Notes under the pieces: generated by a model | Seen by the model: the letters and a program-made list of their open reading frames with translations, nothing else | The model's database searches: none | What the model was told of the DNA's origin: nothing | In this document: in pieces, positions 1-12,503 of the stretch | How positions within the stretch are numbered: position 1 is the first letter of the stretch | How the letters are laid out: every line of letters begins with the position of its first letter | Origin: Linum tenue | Lineage: Eukaryota > Streptophyta > Magnoliopsida > Malpighiales > Linaceae | Assembly (NCBI GenBank): GCA_946122785.1 | Contig: CAMGYJ010000010.1 | Coordinates: 47,761,134-47,825,133 of the forward strand | Direction: 5' to 3' | Length of the DNA stretch: 64,000 nt | Position numbers and translations under genes: made by a program

Positions 1-790
1 TGGACACACGTCCCAATATGGAAACCCTGCCCATCCGGCCGCATATGTACCTTTCTCTTCTCTCCATCATTGGCCAATATCCCTTCTATTATCTTCTACC
101 TAAGCTTCCAATTTTGTAAACCATAAATTCGTGTATGCATACTATATACTGAGGATCAAGGTTCTAAGGTTGCAAGTTGCAACGCATTGGTCCCTAGACT
201 AAAACCATCCAAATCCAGATCGCTTGGTTACGTTCGATCTGTTTATCAGATTTAGAAAGAACATGAAGTTTGATCTATTATTCATAATTCCAAATTTGGA
301 GTCGGGAATTTGATACAAGGGTCGATCTAAACTCTGGTTCGACCTGTTTATATGCATGTATATTTTAGCCATAACTTGTAAGGTGGTTTACCTTAAAAAT
401 CCCATTTGTTGCACTCTCTCATTCGTGTAAGCTCTTTATAAGTGTCAAATACACAAAACAACATCATAATACCTCTTAAGTCTTAACTATCACCCATAAA
501 TACTATCTCTTGCACATCACACACATAAACCGAGTGCCTCATATTGATGCGGGCAGAACTGCTAAACAAAAAGTCTAAACATTAACGACACGAACTCGAT
601 CTTATCGATTCGCTACTACAGATAACTTCTCACATCACAGAATTACACTCTTTATAAACACAAATGGAGAATGAATTTTCACATGTCATTTGGATTGAAA
701 TCAAATAGTCACATCAAACCAAAACAAATCGTCAAAGTTAGGATATCTCGATCTCTCTCTCTCTCTTTTTCCAATCATATATCTTCAACA
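1..790 (+). other. Upstream region of transporter gene A
   Basis: No coding region is supported here. The stretch is closely similar to the DNA upstream of gene C (about 14240-15556) and, reverse-complemented, upstream of gene D (28903-29500). Shared landmarks are a 'ggttctaaggttgcaag' segment, an 'accgagt.cctcatattgat' segment and a 'ttataaacacaaatgg' segment. The clade I genes were therefore duplicated together with several hundred bases of promoter DNA. Confidence 0.6.
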
Positions 791-798
791 TATATAAA
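791..798 (+). promoter_or_regulatory. TATA box of gene A
   Basis: TATATAAA lies about 140 bases before the start codon. The same box with the same neighbours (ending in ATGAGTGGACTCTTCATC) precedes genes C and D. The ATG at 798 overlaps the box, so it should not be transcribed; this favours the start at 937. Confidence 0.6.
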
Positions 799-936
799 TG
801 AGTGGACTCTTCATCAACACTACACAACACATCCACAACTTCACAGCCCTACTTCTTTTCCCAACACACACTCAAAAAGATAGAAGCAAAACAATAAAAC
901 AAAACAAAACACAAATTAAACCTACTTCCATTAATT

Positions 937-3900
937 ATGGGAGGAGCTTCACCGTCGGCGGCGAAGTTCGATGGTGGCAAGAAGGCGTATGGAGCGGTGG
1001 TGCTGATACAGCTGATCTACGCCGGGATGTTCCTCCTCTCCAAGGCGGCGTTCGACGGCGGCTTCAAAACTTCCATCTTCGTCTTCTACCGGCAGGCCTT
1101 GGCCGCCGCCCTCGTCGTCCCTCTCGCCCTTTTCCTCGAATGGTATTTACCATTTTCGCTACTCTTTTCATTTCATTGATAATATTGTAAATTTTTTTTT
1201 ATTAATATTGTTCCAACCTCGGCTGGCCGGCGGCGAACAGGAACCACGCGCCGGCGCTCTCGCTCCCCACCTTCTGCAAGATCTTCGTCCTCTCCCTCTT
1301 CGGGTAAAACCGAATCTATTTGTTTCTAATTTTGTTCAAATTCTGTAAGATATTGTGTATAGATTGACACGTGCTGATATCGTCGGATTGTTATTTTGTG
1401 ACGCGTTTTATGAATTGATGATGGATGTGGTGCAGGATAACGTTGAGCTTGAACGTCAATGGGATAGCTTTGATCTACACTTCAGCCACTTTGGGTGCTG
1501 CTTCTGTTAATACCCTGCCAGCCATTACGTTCTTCTTGGCTCTTCTATTTGGGTAATTATTTATTTATTTATTACTTGATAATATGCATTTTCTGGTGGA
1601 TATATACATGTAGATGCTCTTTTAACTTAATTAGCTATATACTAAAGCTAAAGTTATAAACTTTATGTAAAGTCGCTCATCAGTTCGAAGGATAATCTAC
1701 ACTTCCTTAGCATTTTTTACTCTCTTCTATCATTAATTAATAACCTATAAGTCAAACAAAAATCGATACCGATTGTTCTAATTTTATCGGATGTCTATGA
1801 CGATGCCCTCAATTTTTTTTTTGTTCCTTCTCATTACACCATCTTTTCCCCATGTGATTGCAATGGTAGCAACAATTTTGCCATTGTTTTACATATATGG
1901 ATTAACATACAACCGTCATCGATCGCTTTTACATCGGAGTAAAAATTCAGGGTTTATAGAAACGATAACCAAAAGAAAAGTACATGCATCGGCAGAAATC
2001 ATGATGGCATCATCATCGCCGGCGGCAATTTCAGGACGTGGATTTAATATGGGCGGTTTGGTTGGTATTGGAACTCTCTATAACATTATCATCATGTTTG
2101 CATTTATGTGACATGAAAGCTATAAATGTTATAGCGAGGGCGGTGCACCAAATTGGTTTCAAATCATAAGTAGTACAAATGTATACGATGTGAATCCTTA
2201 CGAATTATGTATTAAAAATCGTCTACAAATAGTATAAAGTATGATATGCACCGAGATATAGGGTATATCGATTTTGATCCACGTGATTGAAATACAAATT
2301 AAACGTCGTTCACATGATTTTCTTCTAGCTAGTTTCCATCCATTTTCTGACTTTCTCATTCTCATGAAGGGTTAGAGTGTCTCCTCTTTCAATCAATCTT
2401 ATTCACGTGGTCCTCAATTGCATCTCTCTTTTCCCTCGACAGAAGGAAACAAAATCTTCTTCCTCTTCTCTCGTCTTTTACAATAAGGTGTTCCCCCAAA
2501 GCATTTAACTATCCGACTGCGAGTCTCTCTGAGCACGTTCGTTCTTATAAATTGAGTTGTAACCATTTTAACAAAATTACATATAGATAACTTCATATAT
2601 ATAAATTATAAACGATATAACCAATCATAAACATGTTAATTAACTAGCTAATGACTATGTTCTAAACTAAGTTAGTTTTGTGTACTCTATACCCAACATA
2701 GAATGGAGACATTGAAGGTGAGGACAAAACCAGGGATGGCAAAGCTAGCTGGGATATTGATATGCATGGGAGGAGTGGCAGTTCTTGCTTTCTACAAAGG
2801 CCCCCATTTTAAGGTCTTGTCTCTCATTAAACATGATGACCTCCATGGACATGACCTTAGACCACATCAAAACCCTAGCTCTTCTCATAACACATGGGTC
2901 AAAGGTTGTTTCTTGATGCTCTTCTCCAACCTTAGCTGGGGCTTCTGGCTCGTCTTTCAGGTAGGTAACAACTAGCTATCTACCTTTCTATAGAATCACT
3001 ATCTATATTTGTTTGTGGTAGGGACACGTGCAACGTAATAGCTAGATTGGGTTTATATGAAGGGTACAAAATAGATATATATTTTTTTTGGTCACACAAA
3101 ATAGATAGATATATGACTTTCCTATAGCTCATCCATATTAATTTATACTCTGGCATAATCACGTTTAACTTAAGAATCCTGATGAGATTTAGTGCATTAG
3201 TGTTAGTATGATCGCACACGTAATATAATTACGGGTCAAACATGATTGGACGATGAGAATTCACATGCTAGACAAATTGGGGTATGGTGGGTGATGGGTC
3301 ACACCATAATGATTATGGTTAGGTTAGTTTGGGTCGGGTCGGGTAGGGTTTGTCCCGGGCTTAGTTGGGTGAAAAATTGTCAACTTTGGTTCATATGTCC
3401 ATTGACATACCTTTTCCCCCTTTCAAATTTTCATCTGGTGTTGTAGGCAATACTTCTGAAAAGCTACCCATCGAAGCTTCTCTTCACAGCTCTTCAATGC
3501 TTTCTAAGTTCGATTCAGTCCTTAGTGGTTGCAGTTGCCATTGAGAGAAATCCCCAGGAGTGGAAGCTTGGTTGGAATATGAGACTTGTGGCTGTCACTT
3601 ATTGTGTAATCATGCATACCTAAACTCATAATTATTACAATATAATCACATTATTATGTCTTAATTTTCTAATTTGTGTTTCATGTAGTTGTTTTTCCCC
3701 CTTCATCTATGTAGGGAGTTGTGGTGACTGGAGTGACGTATTACTTGCAAGCATGGGTTCTGGAGAAGAAAGGTCCAGTCTTTCTTGCCATGTCGACTCC
3801 TTTGGCTTTGATCTTCACAATGTTGTTTTCTGCACTACTAAGTGACTTCATCAACCTTGGAAGGTATATAGTTATACATCATCCTCTTTCCTTCTTTTCC

Positions 3901-4476
3901 CAACAATCCAAATTAGTAGGATGATCACGTCATCAATATAATATCAAAATATATATGTATTAACCGGAGTTGCGTTTATGGATGTCGATGATATGTGCTA
4001 ATGCAAATTTCAAGTCTAGTCACACTAATTCTCATACAATTTATAATGGATCACTAAAGCATTGAATCAACCACCTTTGACATAAGAATCTTTGAGGATG
4101 ATCAGGCTCTGACATAAGTTGATTACCTATAAAAAAATTGGAACATATTGAAATAAGTGTGTGTTTATATATAACTCTAGCTTGTTATTGAGGCATAAAT
4201 CGTAGAATCTTTACCAACTTATGACTCCAATTTAACATTGTCTGTTATTGTTTGGTGATGTGTTTCCATAGTGTATTGGGTGGAGTGTTGTTGGTTGGAG
4301 GACTTTACAGTGTTCTATGGGCAAAAGGCAAAGAAGAAAATATGATGATTGTTGAGAATAGTGACGAGAACATGAAGATTTCACAAGTGGAAAAGGAGAG
4401 CTTAGAGCTTAAACAAGTTGTTACAATCATTAGCATCCCCGAACATCAAGCGCCACAAGCCAATGAGTCGAGTTGA
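937..4476 (+). CDS. WAT1-related (UMAMIT/EamA) transporter, gene A, clade I
   Basis: Seven exons: 937-1142, 1241-1303, 1436-1552, 2702-2960, 3447-3605, 3715-3863, 4272-4476, giving 385 residues. Every junction is GT-AG and keeps the frame. The product is a drug/metabolite-superfamily membrane protein with two EamA repeats (about residues 15-150 and 195-340) and about ten membrane segments, the first at AYGAVVLIQLIYAGMF and the last at VLGGVLLVGGLYSVLW. The family signatures VFYRQ, SATLGAASVNTLPAITFF, YKGPHFK, GVTYYLQAWVLEKKGPVF and LGG.LLVGGLYSVLW are all present. Known relatives move amino acids or auxin across the plasma membrane or tonoplast; the substrate here is unknown. The loop between membrane segments 5 and 6 (KHDDLHGHDLR) is His/Asp-rich, as in C and D. 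The start at 937 fits the conserved MGGASP N-terminus. The cytosolic tail contains SLELKQVVTI, shared by all paralogs. It is the leftmost array member seen. Confidence 0.9.
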
Positions 4477-4606
4477 ATTTTGATGGGGAAGAAGATTTAA
4501 CAAGCGGAAAGGAGAGCTTAGAGCTTAAACAAGTTGTTACAATCATTAGCATCCCCGAACATCAAGCGCCACAAGCCAATGAGCCGAGTTGAATTTTGAT
4601 GGGAAA
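4375..4606 (+). repeat. Tandem duplication of the gene A 3' coding tail
   Basis: The last ~100 coding bases plus stop codon and ~16 bases beyond are repeated directly after themselves (unit about 116 bp; copies from 4375 and 4491). The second copy has a one-base deletion in an A-run and a few substitutions, including gagtcg to gagccg near the stop. A smaller repeat of 'ggaaaaataacattttaac' follows at about 4602-4664. Confidence 0.85.
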
Positions 4607-7100
4607 AATAACATTTTAACATCGTCTACAAGTCATGCTTCAAGGAAAAATAACATTTTAACATCGATCACTATGAAATTTGTAAAGGTACGGAGCTATA
4701 ACAGCATATGTTCACTTCACCTCTACTTTACCTTATGGACTAAGAGTAATGAATCCTTTTATCGAGTTAGAGTTTTGGGCCGCTTAGTCTACCTTTTGAT
4801 ATGTGCGATACTGCTGTTTAGTTTCGAGGGCTAGATTTGTTACGTTAGATTCATTTTGGCCCACACACTACGAAAGTTTTTATAGAAGCCCAAACTGAAA
4901 AATGTTTGGTTTGTCTTATATATTATGACCAATATATGCATTGTATCTATGAATTTGATCTATTGCACATTACAACATTTGATAAATGTAGTTGTGTTTT
5001 TAATAAGTAAAGAGAAAATCCACTTTTAACGAAAATGCAATTTGTCATCTTTTTGGAGGAGATAGCTAGAAAAAAAATTATATCAACTAAATTAAATCGT
5101 CACATCAGTTTCAGCTGAAATTGTACAATCATTCATTTTGAATGATTATTTCCGTCGCATCAACCAAACAATTGATGTATCTTGTAAGGAAAAAAGAAAA
5201 AGAAAAACAATGAAAGAAATATAAGAGTTGTAGCAATCTCATTAAAACAATCATAGAAATCGGGAAACAAAGACTTGGTCAAAATGATTACTTATGATTA
5301 GTTTGGATGAGTTATTTTGCATATGTGAGTATTTTGGGATCAAATGAGTTAATTTAGACTCAAATGAGTTAATTTAGACTCAAATTTCTCATTGAAATAA
5401 CCCTCCAAACAAGACTGCCTTAAGTATCTCCATCGGTATAGATTGGCGGCCTGCCTTTTTCTATCCCCTTTCACTTTCAGGCCAATGACTAAAGTATGGA
5501 TTAGCTTTGCTGTAATCGGCTAATCACAACAATTTTGGCAAGATGTTTTTGTTCTCCGGTCATTGTCCTGGATTTTGACTTCTTCATATAGTTTATCTTT
5601 GAGCTCTAGACAGTTGTTAATTGGATATATTGTGACGATGAAAATAATTTTAATAGAATTGCTTTCTTTTAGTTTAGCCGCCGCCAACCGCATACACGAT
5701 GTCCTCTTTAGTTTAGAAATGTTGGTAGCTGAAAACCAAGACATTTGACTTTTCTTTTCTAATACATATGTATGACCATTGGATGGCGAAACTAGAAATT
5801 ACGGTGAGGAAAATTAGAAATTAAAGATCATTAAGATATTAGCGAGGGCTTCATAGTCCTTCATCCTACCAATTATCAATATTTGTTTTCACACATGATT
5901 AAATAATTAAAACCAATAAATAAATATTTATAAGATCGTGTATGTCATAAACCAACTGTTTCTTATAACTCAAGTTATTGAAACCAAACTATTTATGACA
6001 TGACCTCATAACTGGTTTGAACAAAGGCCAGTGTGTCCAAATCTCCACGATCTCCAATATTAACATTTGATTCAAGCACAAATGCACAATATATAATAAG
6101 TGCCTAGCACGCTAAGCGGTGTCTCTGCAACGCTTACACGTATTAGCGAAAATAACAATTTTCAATATAGTATTAACAATTTTTCCCTTGAATTCAATTT
6201 CAAATGATTAATAACTAAACTAACCCTCAACAACTAGTAAAATATGTTATGATTTCCTAGAATCACAAGTTTATAGAAATTGTAGGTTGTGGATGGTCTG
6301 TAGTCGACAATGGTGAAGAGCATAAAGAGTCTATCGAGTCGAATATATAATAGTTGGGGATGGCGTCGTTTTGGAAAGATTAGCTACAAATTGTTTTAAT
6401 CCTTGTTTTCTCAACACGCTTAAGAATACCTCACTTCAGTTAATCATGTCTCACGCCAATTAATTATGCCTAGCTCCATCTAAGAAGGTACCTAGGCATT
6501 ATGAACGCCTAATTGTCCGCCTACAATCTAGGAGAGACGTTTTGTTACTGCTTAGCGCTCAGGTCTGCCTAGGCGTACGAGAAATTATATTTTCTTAACC
6601 CTGATTAGACCTATGCAAATTTCAAACTCATAAATAACTTGAATTATTACAACCAAACATATATGATCTGGTTTCTTTACCTAGAAGGAGAAGGCAATAT
6701 GTAGTTTGGTTTTTAAATAACGTATTTTTCATAAATAGTGGAGTGTTTGGTTAATATAAAATATAACTAAAAATAAAAGAACAATGAAAATGAATCTTAT
6801 TGGGTCTCTTTTATATTCAATGATAGTATTTTCCAATTATTTTAGTTTAACAGAACATAAATGAAACGAAAGTATTCTAAACAAGAATACATTTGCTAAA
6901 TACAAGATTATCTTTGTCAAATACAAGATTATCTTATAAAAAAACACTTTTCCACTTTTTTCTTAATTAAAAAAAAAAATTATAAAGGTATTTAACCCCG
7001 GCTTTATTCCTAAAACAAGAAAAGCTCTTCTAAACACTGGCCTCAACCTACGACAAAAGGAAATTCCGACCGATCGATGAACAACACATAAATGCAATCG
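4607..7100. other. Intergenic A-B: 3' flank of A, no gene
   Basis: About 4728-4870 is a conserved 3' flank ('gatcctttta', 'agttttgggcc', 'gatactgctgtttagtttcg', 'ttcattttggccc') also found downstream of C, F, G and the orphan E. About 5270-5420 resembles, in reverse complement, the DNA near 23050-23170. A 'gcctagcac...ctgcctaggcgt' stretch at about 6105-6600 looks like a degenerate dispersed repeat; similar bits occur near 48200 and 55480. The ORFs here show no family features and I call none. Confidence 0.5.
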
Positions 7101-7224
7101 ACGGAGCCTTCAACCGCTCGTGTTCTCAAATCCATCGACGACGAGGAAATTGCCTTGCCTCCACTTGAACCGGAAAAAAAACAAAAACAAAACCTTGTCG
7201 ACGACAAAGTTAATACTATAAATA
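7101..7224 (+). promoter_or_regulatory. Clade II promoter block and TATA box of gene B
   Basis: A block starting GACGGAGCCTTCAACC and continuing to TTCTCAAA recurs upstream of B, E, F, G, H and I. TATAAATA at 7217-7224 lies about 45-50 bases before the start codon, implying a very short leader. Confidence 0.6.
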
Positions 7225-7267
7225 CAAAGATGCGCCGCAGTACGTCTGACTGTCCAATACAGTTATT

Positions 7268-10200
7268 ATGCAAGTAAATATGGGTGGAGGAGAAGAAAGG
7301 GGAGGAGCTTCAAAGACGGCGTCGTTTTGGTCGTGGTGCAACGACGACACGAAGAAGGCGTACGGAGCCGTGGTATTAACACGGCTGATCTACGCCGGAA
7401 TGTTCTTGGTCTCGAAGGCGGCGTTCGACGGCGGCTTGAACCCTGCCATTTTGGTGTTCTACCGGCAAGCCTTCGCCACCGTCATCCTTGCTCCTCTTGC
7501 CCTCTTCCTCGAATGGTGCATAGACCTCTTCCCTATACCTTCCTATTCATCCACTTTACGATTACTCAAGTTGTTTAAAGCGATCCAAAAACATATCGTT
7601 ACATAGTGTATTTCAAACGAGAATCAACACATGTGTTTATCATATCTACATCTTCTCAAGGATCAGTTCAGTTTAATTACTCGAATTGTTTAAAGCGAAC
7701 CAAAAACATATTCGACCAGTATTCTCGTACATAGACTATTTCAAACGAAATTCAACACATACGGTCACAACATCTATACCTTATGCTAACATCAACCGTT
7801 TATAATAGACCTAAACTCATATAGTGCATGCATCTTATGATTTTTCTTGTTTGGGTTTTGATGAACTACAGGAAGCATGCTCCACCGCTTTCGCTGCTCA
7901 CCTTCAGCAAGATTTTCGTGCTTGCTCTCGTCGGGTAATTTTTATCAACTACTCAACTTAACCTACATAAACCTAATTAAGTTTTTTACTGTTGAAACTA
8001 GACACTCGTGTGCATGTTCAAAAACCAACCGGCACCCATAATTCTAGTTGTTGAGATAATGTCATAACAAAGACTTATACATTATTCGATTTCTATACAT
8101 GCTATCGGTGCATGGATCATAAAAGCGCGTAAGTCAATTCAGAGACTTGAAGTTTTGCATGCATGAGTACTGACATATACTATCGTACTATATGTGCAGG
8201 ATAACATTGGCGTTGAACCTCAATGGCTTCGGCTTGCTTTACACCTCCGCCACCTTGGCCGCGGCTTCCATTAATTCCCTCCCCGTCGTGACTTTCTTCT
8301 TGGCCCTCCTCCTCCGGTAATGTATTATCGAAGAGCCTTTCACTTCAATTACCTACGTACAATTGTATATATGGATTTACAAAAGTGATATATGATCAAT
8401 CTATGGACGCAGAGCTGAAACATTGAGGATTGGGAGCAAATCGGGCAAGGCAAAACTAGTAGGAATAGTTACGTGCATGGTTGGAGTGGCATCTCTAGCT
8501 TTCTATGAAGGCCCCCATTTCAAGATCTTCTGCCTCTTTGATCATTCCCATCATGGGCAAAATCAACATCTTCGATCTCATGAAACATGGATCAAAGGTT
8601 GTTCCTTGATGGTCTCATCTAGCTTCACTTGGGGGGTTTGGCTTGTTTTTCAGGTACCCATATATAATATTCCAAACATTTTTAGTGTGTGTATATATAT
8701 ATGTTGTTAAAGTCGGTGGTGGAGTTGCGTGTAGAGCGAGTACTAAGTTGCAAATGTTCGATTTTAGGTTGTGCAATGTAAATCATATGGTAAACCGACA
8801 TTGAAAAGTGTCAGGTCGGTATGATATGATTAGTTCGTCATCATCGATCCAAGATGACATCGATATAGAGGTCGTTTTCTTGTTGGATCTGGATGATGGA
8901 TTTAGAAAAACTCCATTCTTTGTTGAGTCAAAAAATGGAAAGCTAACCTCAAAGGGTTATCCTAGTGTTAATGTGACTATGTGAGGATGAAAAACCTCCA
9001 TCACACTTTGGGTTCGAACTATGAGACGAGCAACTAAGGAAAAGAAAAGTGGAAAGCCGATTCATGGGGCCTACAAATTTGGACCTTTTAGATCTAAATC
9101 CATGGACCTCACAAATTAGTAAATGTAAATCTTCAATTTTTATTTGAGATTTGGCTGAGGGAAGACAAATCTTTCGTACTCACTCAACAAGAAGTTATAA
9201 ATTTATGATTAAAGAATTAACTACACAAAAAGTAGACTCTTTCAAATTCATACATGGAGCAAATCTACCATAAAGCTAAAAGTTTTCAAAACTCAAAACT
9301 CTCATTTTCAACATACTACTGTGGTTATTCATTTATACTCCATCTCACTTTAAATTCTGACTTTGTCACCGACTAAAACAACTAAGTGCGAGCAATATGA
9401 AGTAACTTTTGAGTAGTATTACTGTACGATATTGTCCGCTTTGGGCCAAACTCGCACGGTTTTACTTTTGAATTTTCTCTCCTAAAAGCCTCGTACAAAT
9501 GAGCTTGGTGGACACTAATATACAAAAGTTCCTTCCCTTGTATTTTCAATATGGTATGGACACTTATATACAAGGATTTTTTCCTTTATATTTCCAATGT
9601 GGTAATTGAAGTTTCTCATAACAATTACTATCATAACAATTACTATTATGATACGCGATTCTACTCATATAAATTTCTCAACCAACTTACATTCTGTTTT
9701 TTTTATAGGCAAGACTTCAAAAGAGTTATCCACCAAAGCTTCTGTTCACGGCTCTTCAATGTGCTCTGGCTTCAATTCAGTCATTTGTTGTTGCAATCAT
9801 TATTGAAAGAGATCCTAATGAGTGGAAACTTGGCTGGGACATGAAACTAGTAGCTGTGGTTTATTGTGTACGTAATTATTGGTATAATTTTCATGTTTAT
9901 CAATTAATAAATAGTGATTAACTAGTTTGATGTGAATGTGTATACTTAGGGAGTTGTGGTGACTGGAGTAACCTATTATTTGCAAGCATGGGTTCTAGAG
10001 AAGAAAGGTCCAGTCTTTCTAGCCATGTCCACTCCTTTGGCTTTCCTCTTCACAATGATGTGCTCTGCGATTTTGTGCGACTTCATCGACCTTGGAAGGT
10101 ACTTAGCTAATCATCATGTTTAATTTATTAATCATAGTTTAATAATTATAGTTCTTTAAGTCAACCTAATTTTGTTTGTTTGTTTTGTGGCTTTGATGAT

Positions 10201-10421
10201 GTTTGTATATATATAGTATTTTGGGGGGAGTGTTGTTGGCAGGAGGGCTCTATAGTGTTTTATGGGCAAAAGTCAAAGAAGAGGAGATAATTAAGATGGA
10301 GATCAATGAGAAGAAGATTATCCCAAAATTGGAAGAACAAGACGGCTCATTGGAGCTTAAACGAGTTGTTACAATTGCCACTCATAATCAAGCCAATGAT
10401 ACTGCCAAAGTCAATGCTTAA
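7268..10421 (+). CDS. WAT1-related (UMAMIT/EamA) transporter, gene B, clade II
   Basis: Exons: 7268-7515, 7872-7934, 8200-8316, 8413-8653, 9709-9867, 9950-10098, 10217-10421; 393 residues with all frames kept. It belongs to the same family as A, but the N-terminus is MQVNMGGGEERGG followed by FWSWCNDD, the clade II pattern. A second in-frame ATG at 7280 gives MGGGEERGG, resembling other paralogs. Gene I also has an MQV start, so I keep 7268 with doubt. The middle loop (LFDHSHHGQNQ) is His-rich. The exon 5 product contains ARLQKSYPPKLLFTALQCAL. The C-tail carries SLELKRVVTIATHNQ. Intron 1 holds two ~85-base direct repeats (near 7557 and 7678), and intron 4 (8654-9708) is long with a SINE-like insert. 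Function is inferred from the family only. Confidence 0.88.
8930..9060 (+). repeat. SINE-like sequence in gene B intron 4
   Basis: A tRNA-like arrangement is visible: an A-box-like 'tatcctagtgttaa' near 8959 and a B-box-like 'gggttcgaact' near 9010. No clear tail or target-site duplication was found, so this is tentative. Confidence 0.3.
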
Positions 10422-12503
10422 GTTATTCCTTTTAAAAGAAGGATCCTTTGTTTTGGCATCAAGAAGAATAATTAAAATAGAATAATGAGTAATTTCTATT
10501 TTTTATTCAAACTTTTTTTAGATTCTTTTATAGTATCCAAATCTATTAAAATGCTATTAATTAGCCAACTCTTTCGTAATGCATCAAAATATTAGCCATT
10601 TTTACGGTATCGTTAATAATTTTGTAACTCTTTTCTTAGTTAAAATACTAAAATTTTGGAATGTTGATTTTCAAGTGTCTCTTCCAAGTCAGTATCATGT
10701 TGCCAAATCAATATTACTAACAAAATTGCTAACTATAAGTTAACATTTGACTAATTCTTAGTATTTCGATATATTTGACTAATAAAAAAATACGAAAAGG
10801 TTTGACTAATAAATAATCATTACCCTAGACGTATTTGAAACATTACTATTTCTCAAATGATTAGACAATATGGGCGACTCTAGGCTACACCTATGTTTTT
10901 AGGTGTAATGTATGCAGATGCAGTTATATAACAATAAACAATAAATATCACTTTTGTCTTTTGCTTTTAATAGAAAAGATAACACATACAAAAAGTTAGG
11001 GATGTAATGGAACATAAATAAACACAACAATCTCATCAAAATTATTTGAACAATTTCATCTAAAAGGTGAGACTTAATTATCTATTATTCTGAGTGATAG
11101 TTTGTGTCACATTAAACAAATAACATTCATATTATTTGTGCACTAAGTTTAAAAAAATAATTGTGAACCATATAAGTATTGTAATAACCTCAACCAAACT
11201 ATAACCAAAACCAAACCAATCCGAACTTACCTAATGGGAGACATTGCCTGTATAATGCTTAGGGACGGATACATTAATATTGTCCTATTGAAGGATAGAT
11301 TCGATATGCAGGAGAGGGTCTATAAGCTCATGCATACCGAAAAAAATGTTTAGAATGTGTTTTGTGAGCCAGTTTGATTTGCAGCTCTAACACCTGTTAG
11401 ATATGTATATGATTCATGTTGACCAACCACTTATGAGTCCGTTTCGTTCAAATAACATAAATAAGAGTGACATGGATGAAGTGAGACTATATTTTGAGAG
11501 CCGGTCTGCAAATCTGTCATGCTAGTGACACATACCTCGTCAATCTTCTCATATCAAGTTTGGTCATAACGACAGTCTTCTAAGTATTCTATTTTTTCCC
11601 CGATTTGTCTAACAGTCTTCTCTAACAAACTTCCTCCTCTTTTCCAGCTGTTGTTATTGGGTTGGGTAATGCATTATGCATGTGGTGTTAGATAATGAAC
11701 TTAATTACCACAATAAATATAGTCGAGAGTTTATTTCGAGAGTCAGACTGTGGCTCTAGTACTATCTTGATTTGAATGAGTGATGCGGACCAACCACCAT
11801 AAATTAGCTTACTTCGAATAACAAAAATAAGAGTGGCATAGAGATGAATTGAGATTGTATTCAGGTGTGTCATGCTAATGACATATTCGTCGTTGTCAAT
11901 CTTTTCATATCTCCATCTCATCCCGGGACGAATTGCCACGCTCAAAATTTCTATGAATATTTATAAATATTTCAATTCAGCTGCCAATTTTGTCTCCTTA
12001 CATTCTCCAGCTATATTCGAAATCAATACCTCCTCATTAAGATTTTTTTGTTTTGTTTCGGAATTGGTGTTCGACAGTTATATTCGAAAATAGCAATTTG
12101 AGATACGAGGATGTAATTATGCCTGATATGAAGAGTGTTGTCATCTCTATCGATGTACCCAATTCGAACCGAGTAAAATTAACTAGCAGCACAGGCAAAC
12201 AAACCGTAAATACGTCAAACATGTGATTAATGAGCCGATGAGATATTTCTTTCTAAGGCGACGTCCTCTTCAAGTTCGACTCTCCCACAACTCAAGATCA
12301 AGCCAACTGGGCATCACCAGCTAGCTAATAAATGACCGGAGAATTGACCGGCCGGCCGCCAAAAAGAGACCGTCCCTTTCGTCGGAAAATGGAAGCGTTT
12401 ACATGTATATAGTAATAGCATGCATGTAACGTGTAGTTGATAGAAGTGACACATTGAAAGCGATTTGGGGTCCTAAAAGTTTGAAAGTTTGCCATCAATA
12501 TTA
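10422..12503. other. Intergenic B-C, left part; no gene
   Basis: AT-rich DNA without a supportable gene. Two imperfect direct copies of about 200 bases lie at about 11350-11560 and 11715-11912, sharing 'accaaccac..taa/atgag', 'aataagagtg.cat' and 'gtcatgcta.tgaca'. A relative of the right edge ('cagtcttctaagt.ttct') recurs near 20680. Probably old dispersed repeats. Confidence 0.4.

Noticed and set aside
798..1190. Plus-strand ORF starting MSGLFINTTQ upstream of and overlapping gene A exon 1
   Set aside because: Its ATG lies on the TATA box and it reads exon 1 in the wrong frame. Gene C has the same false start in another frame.
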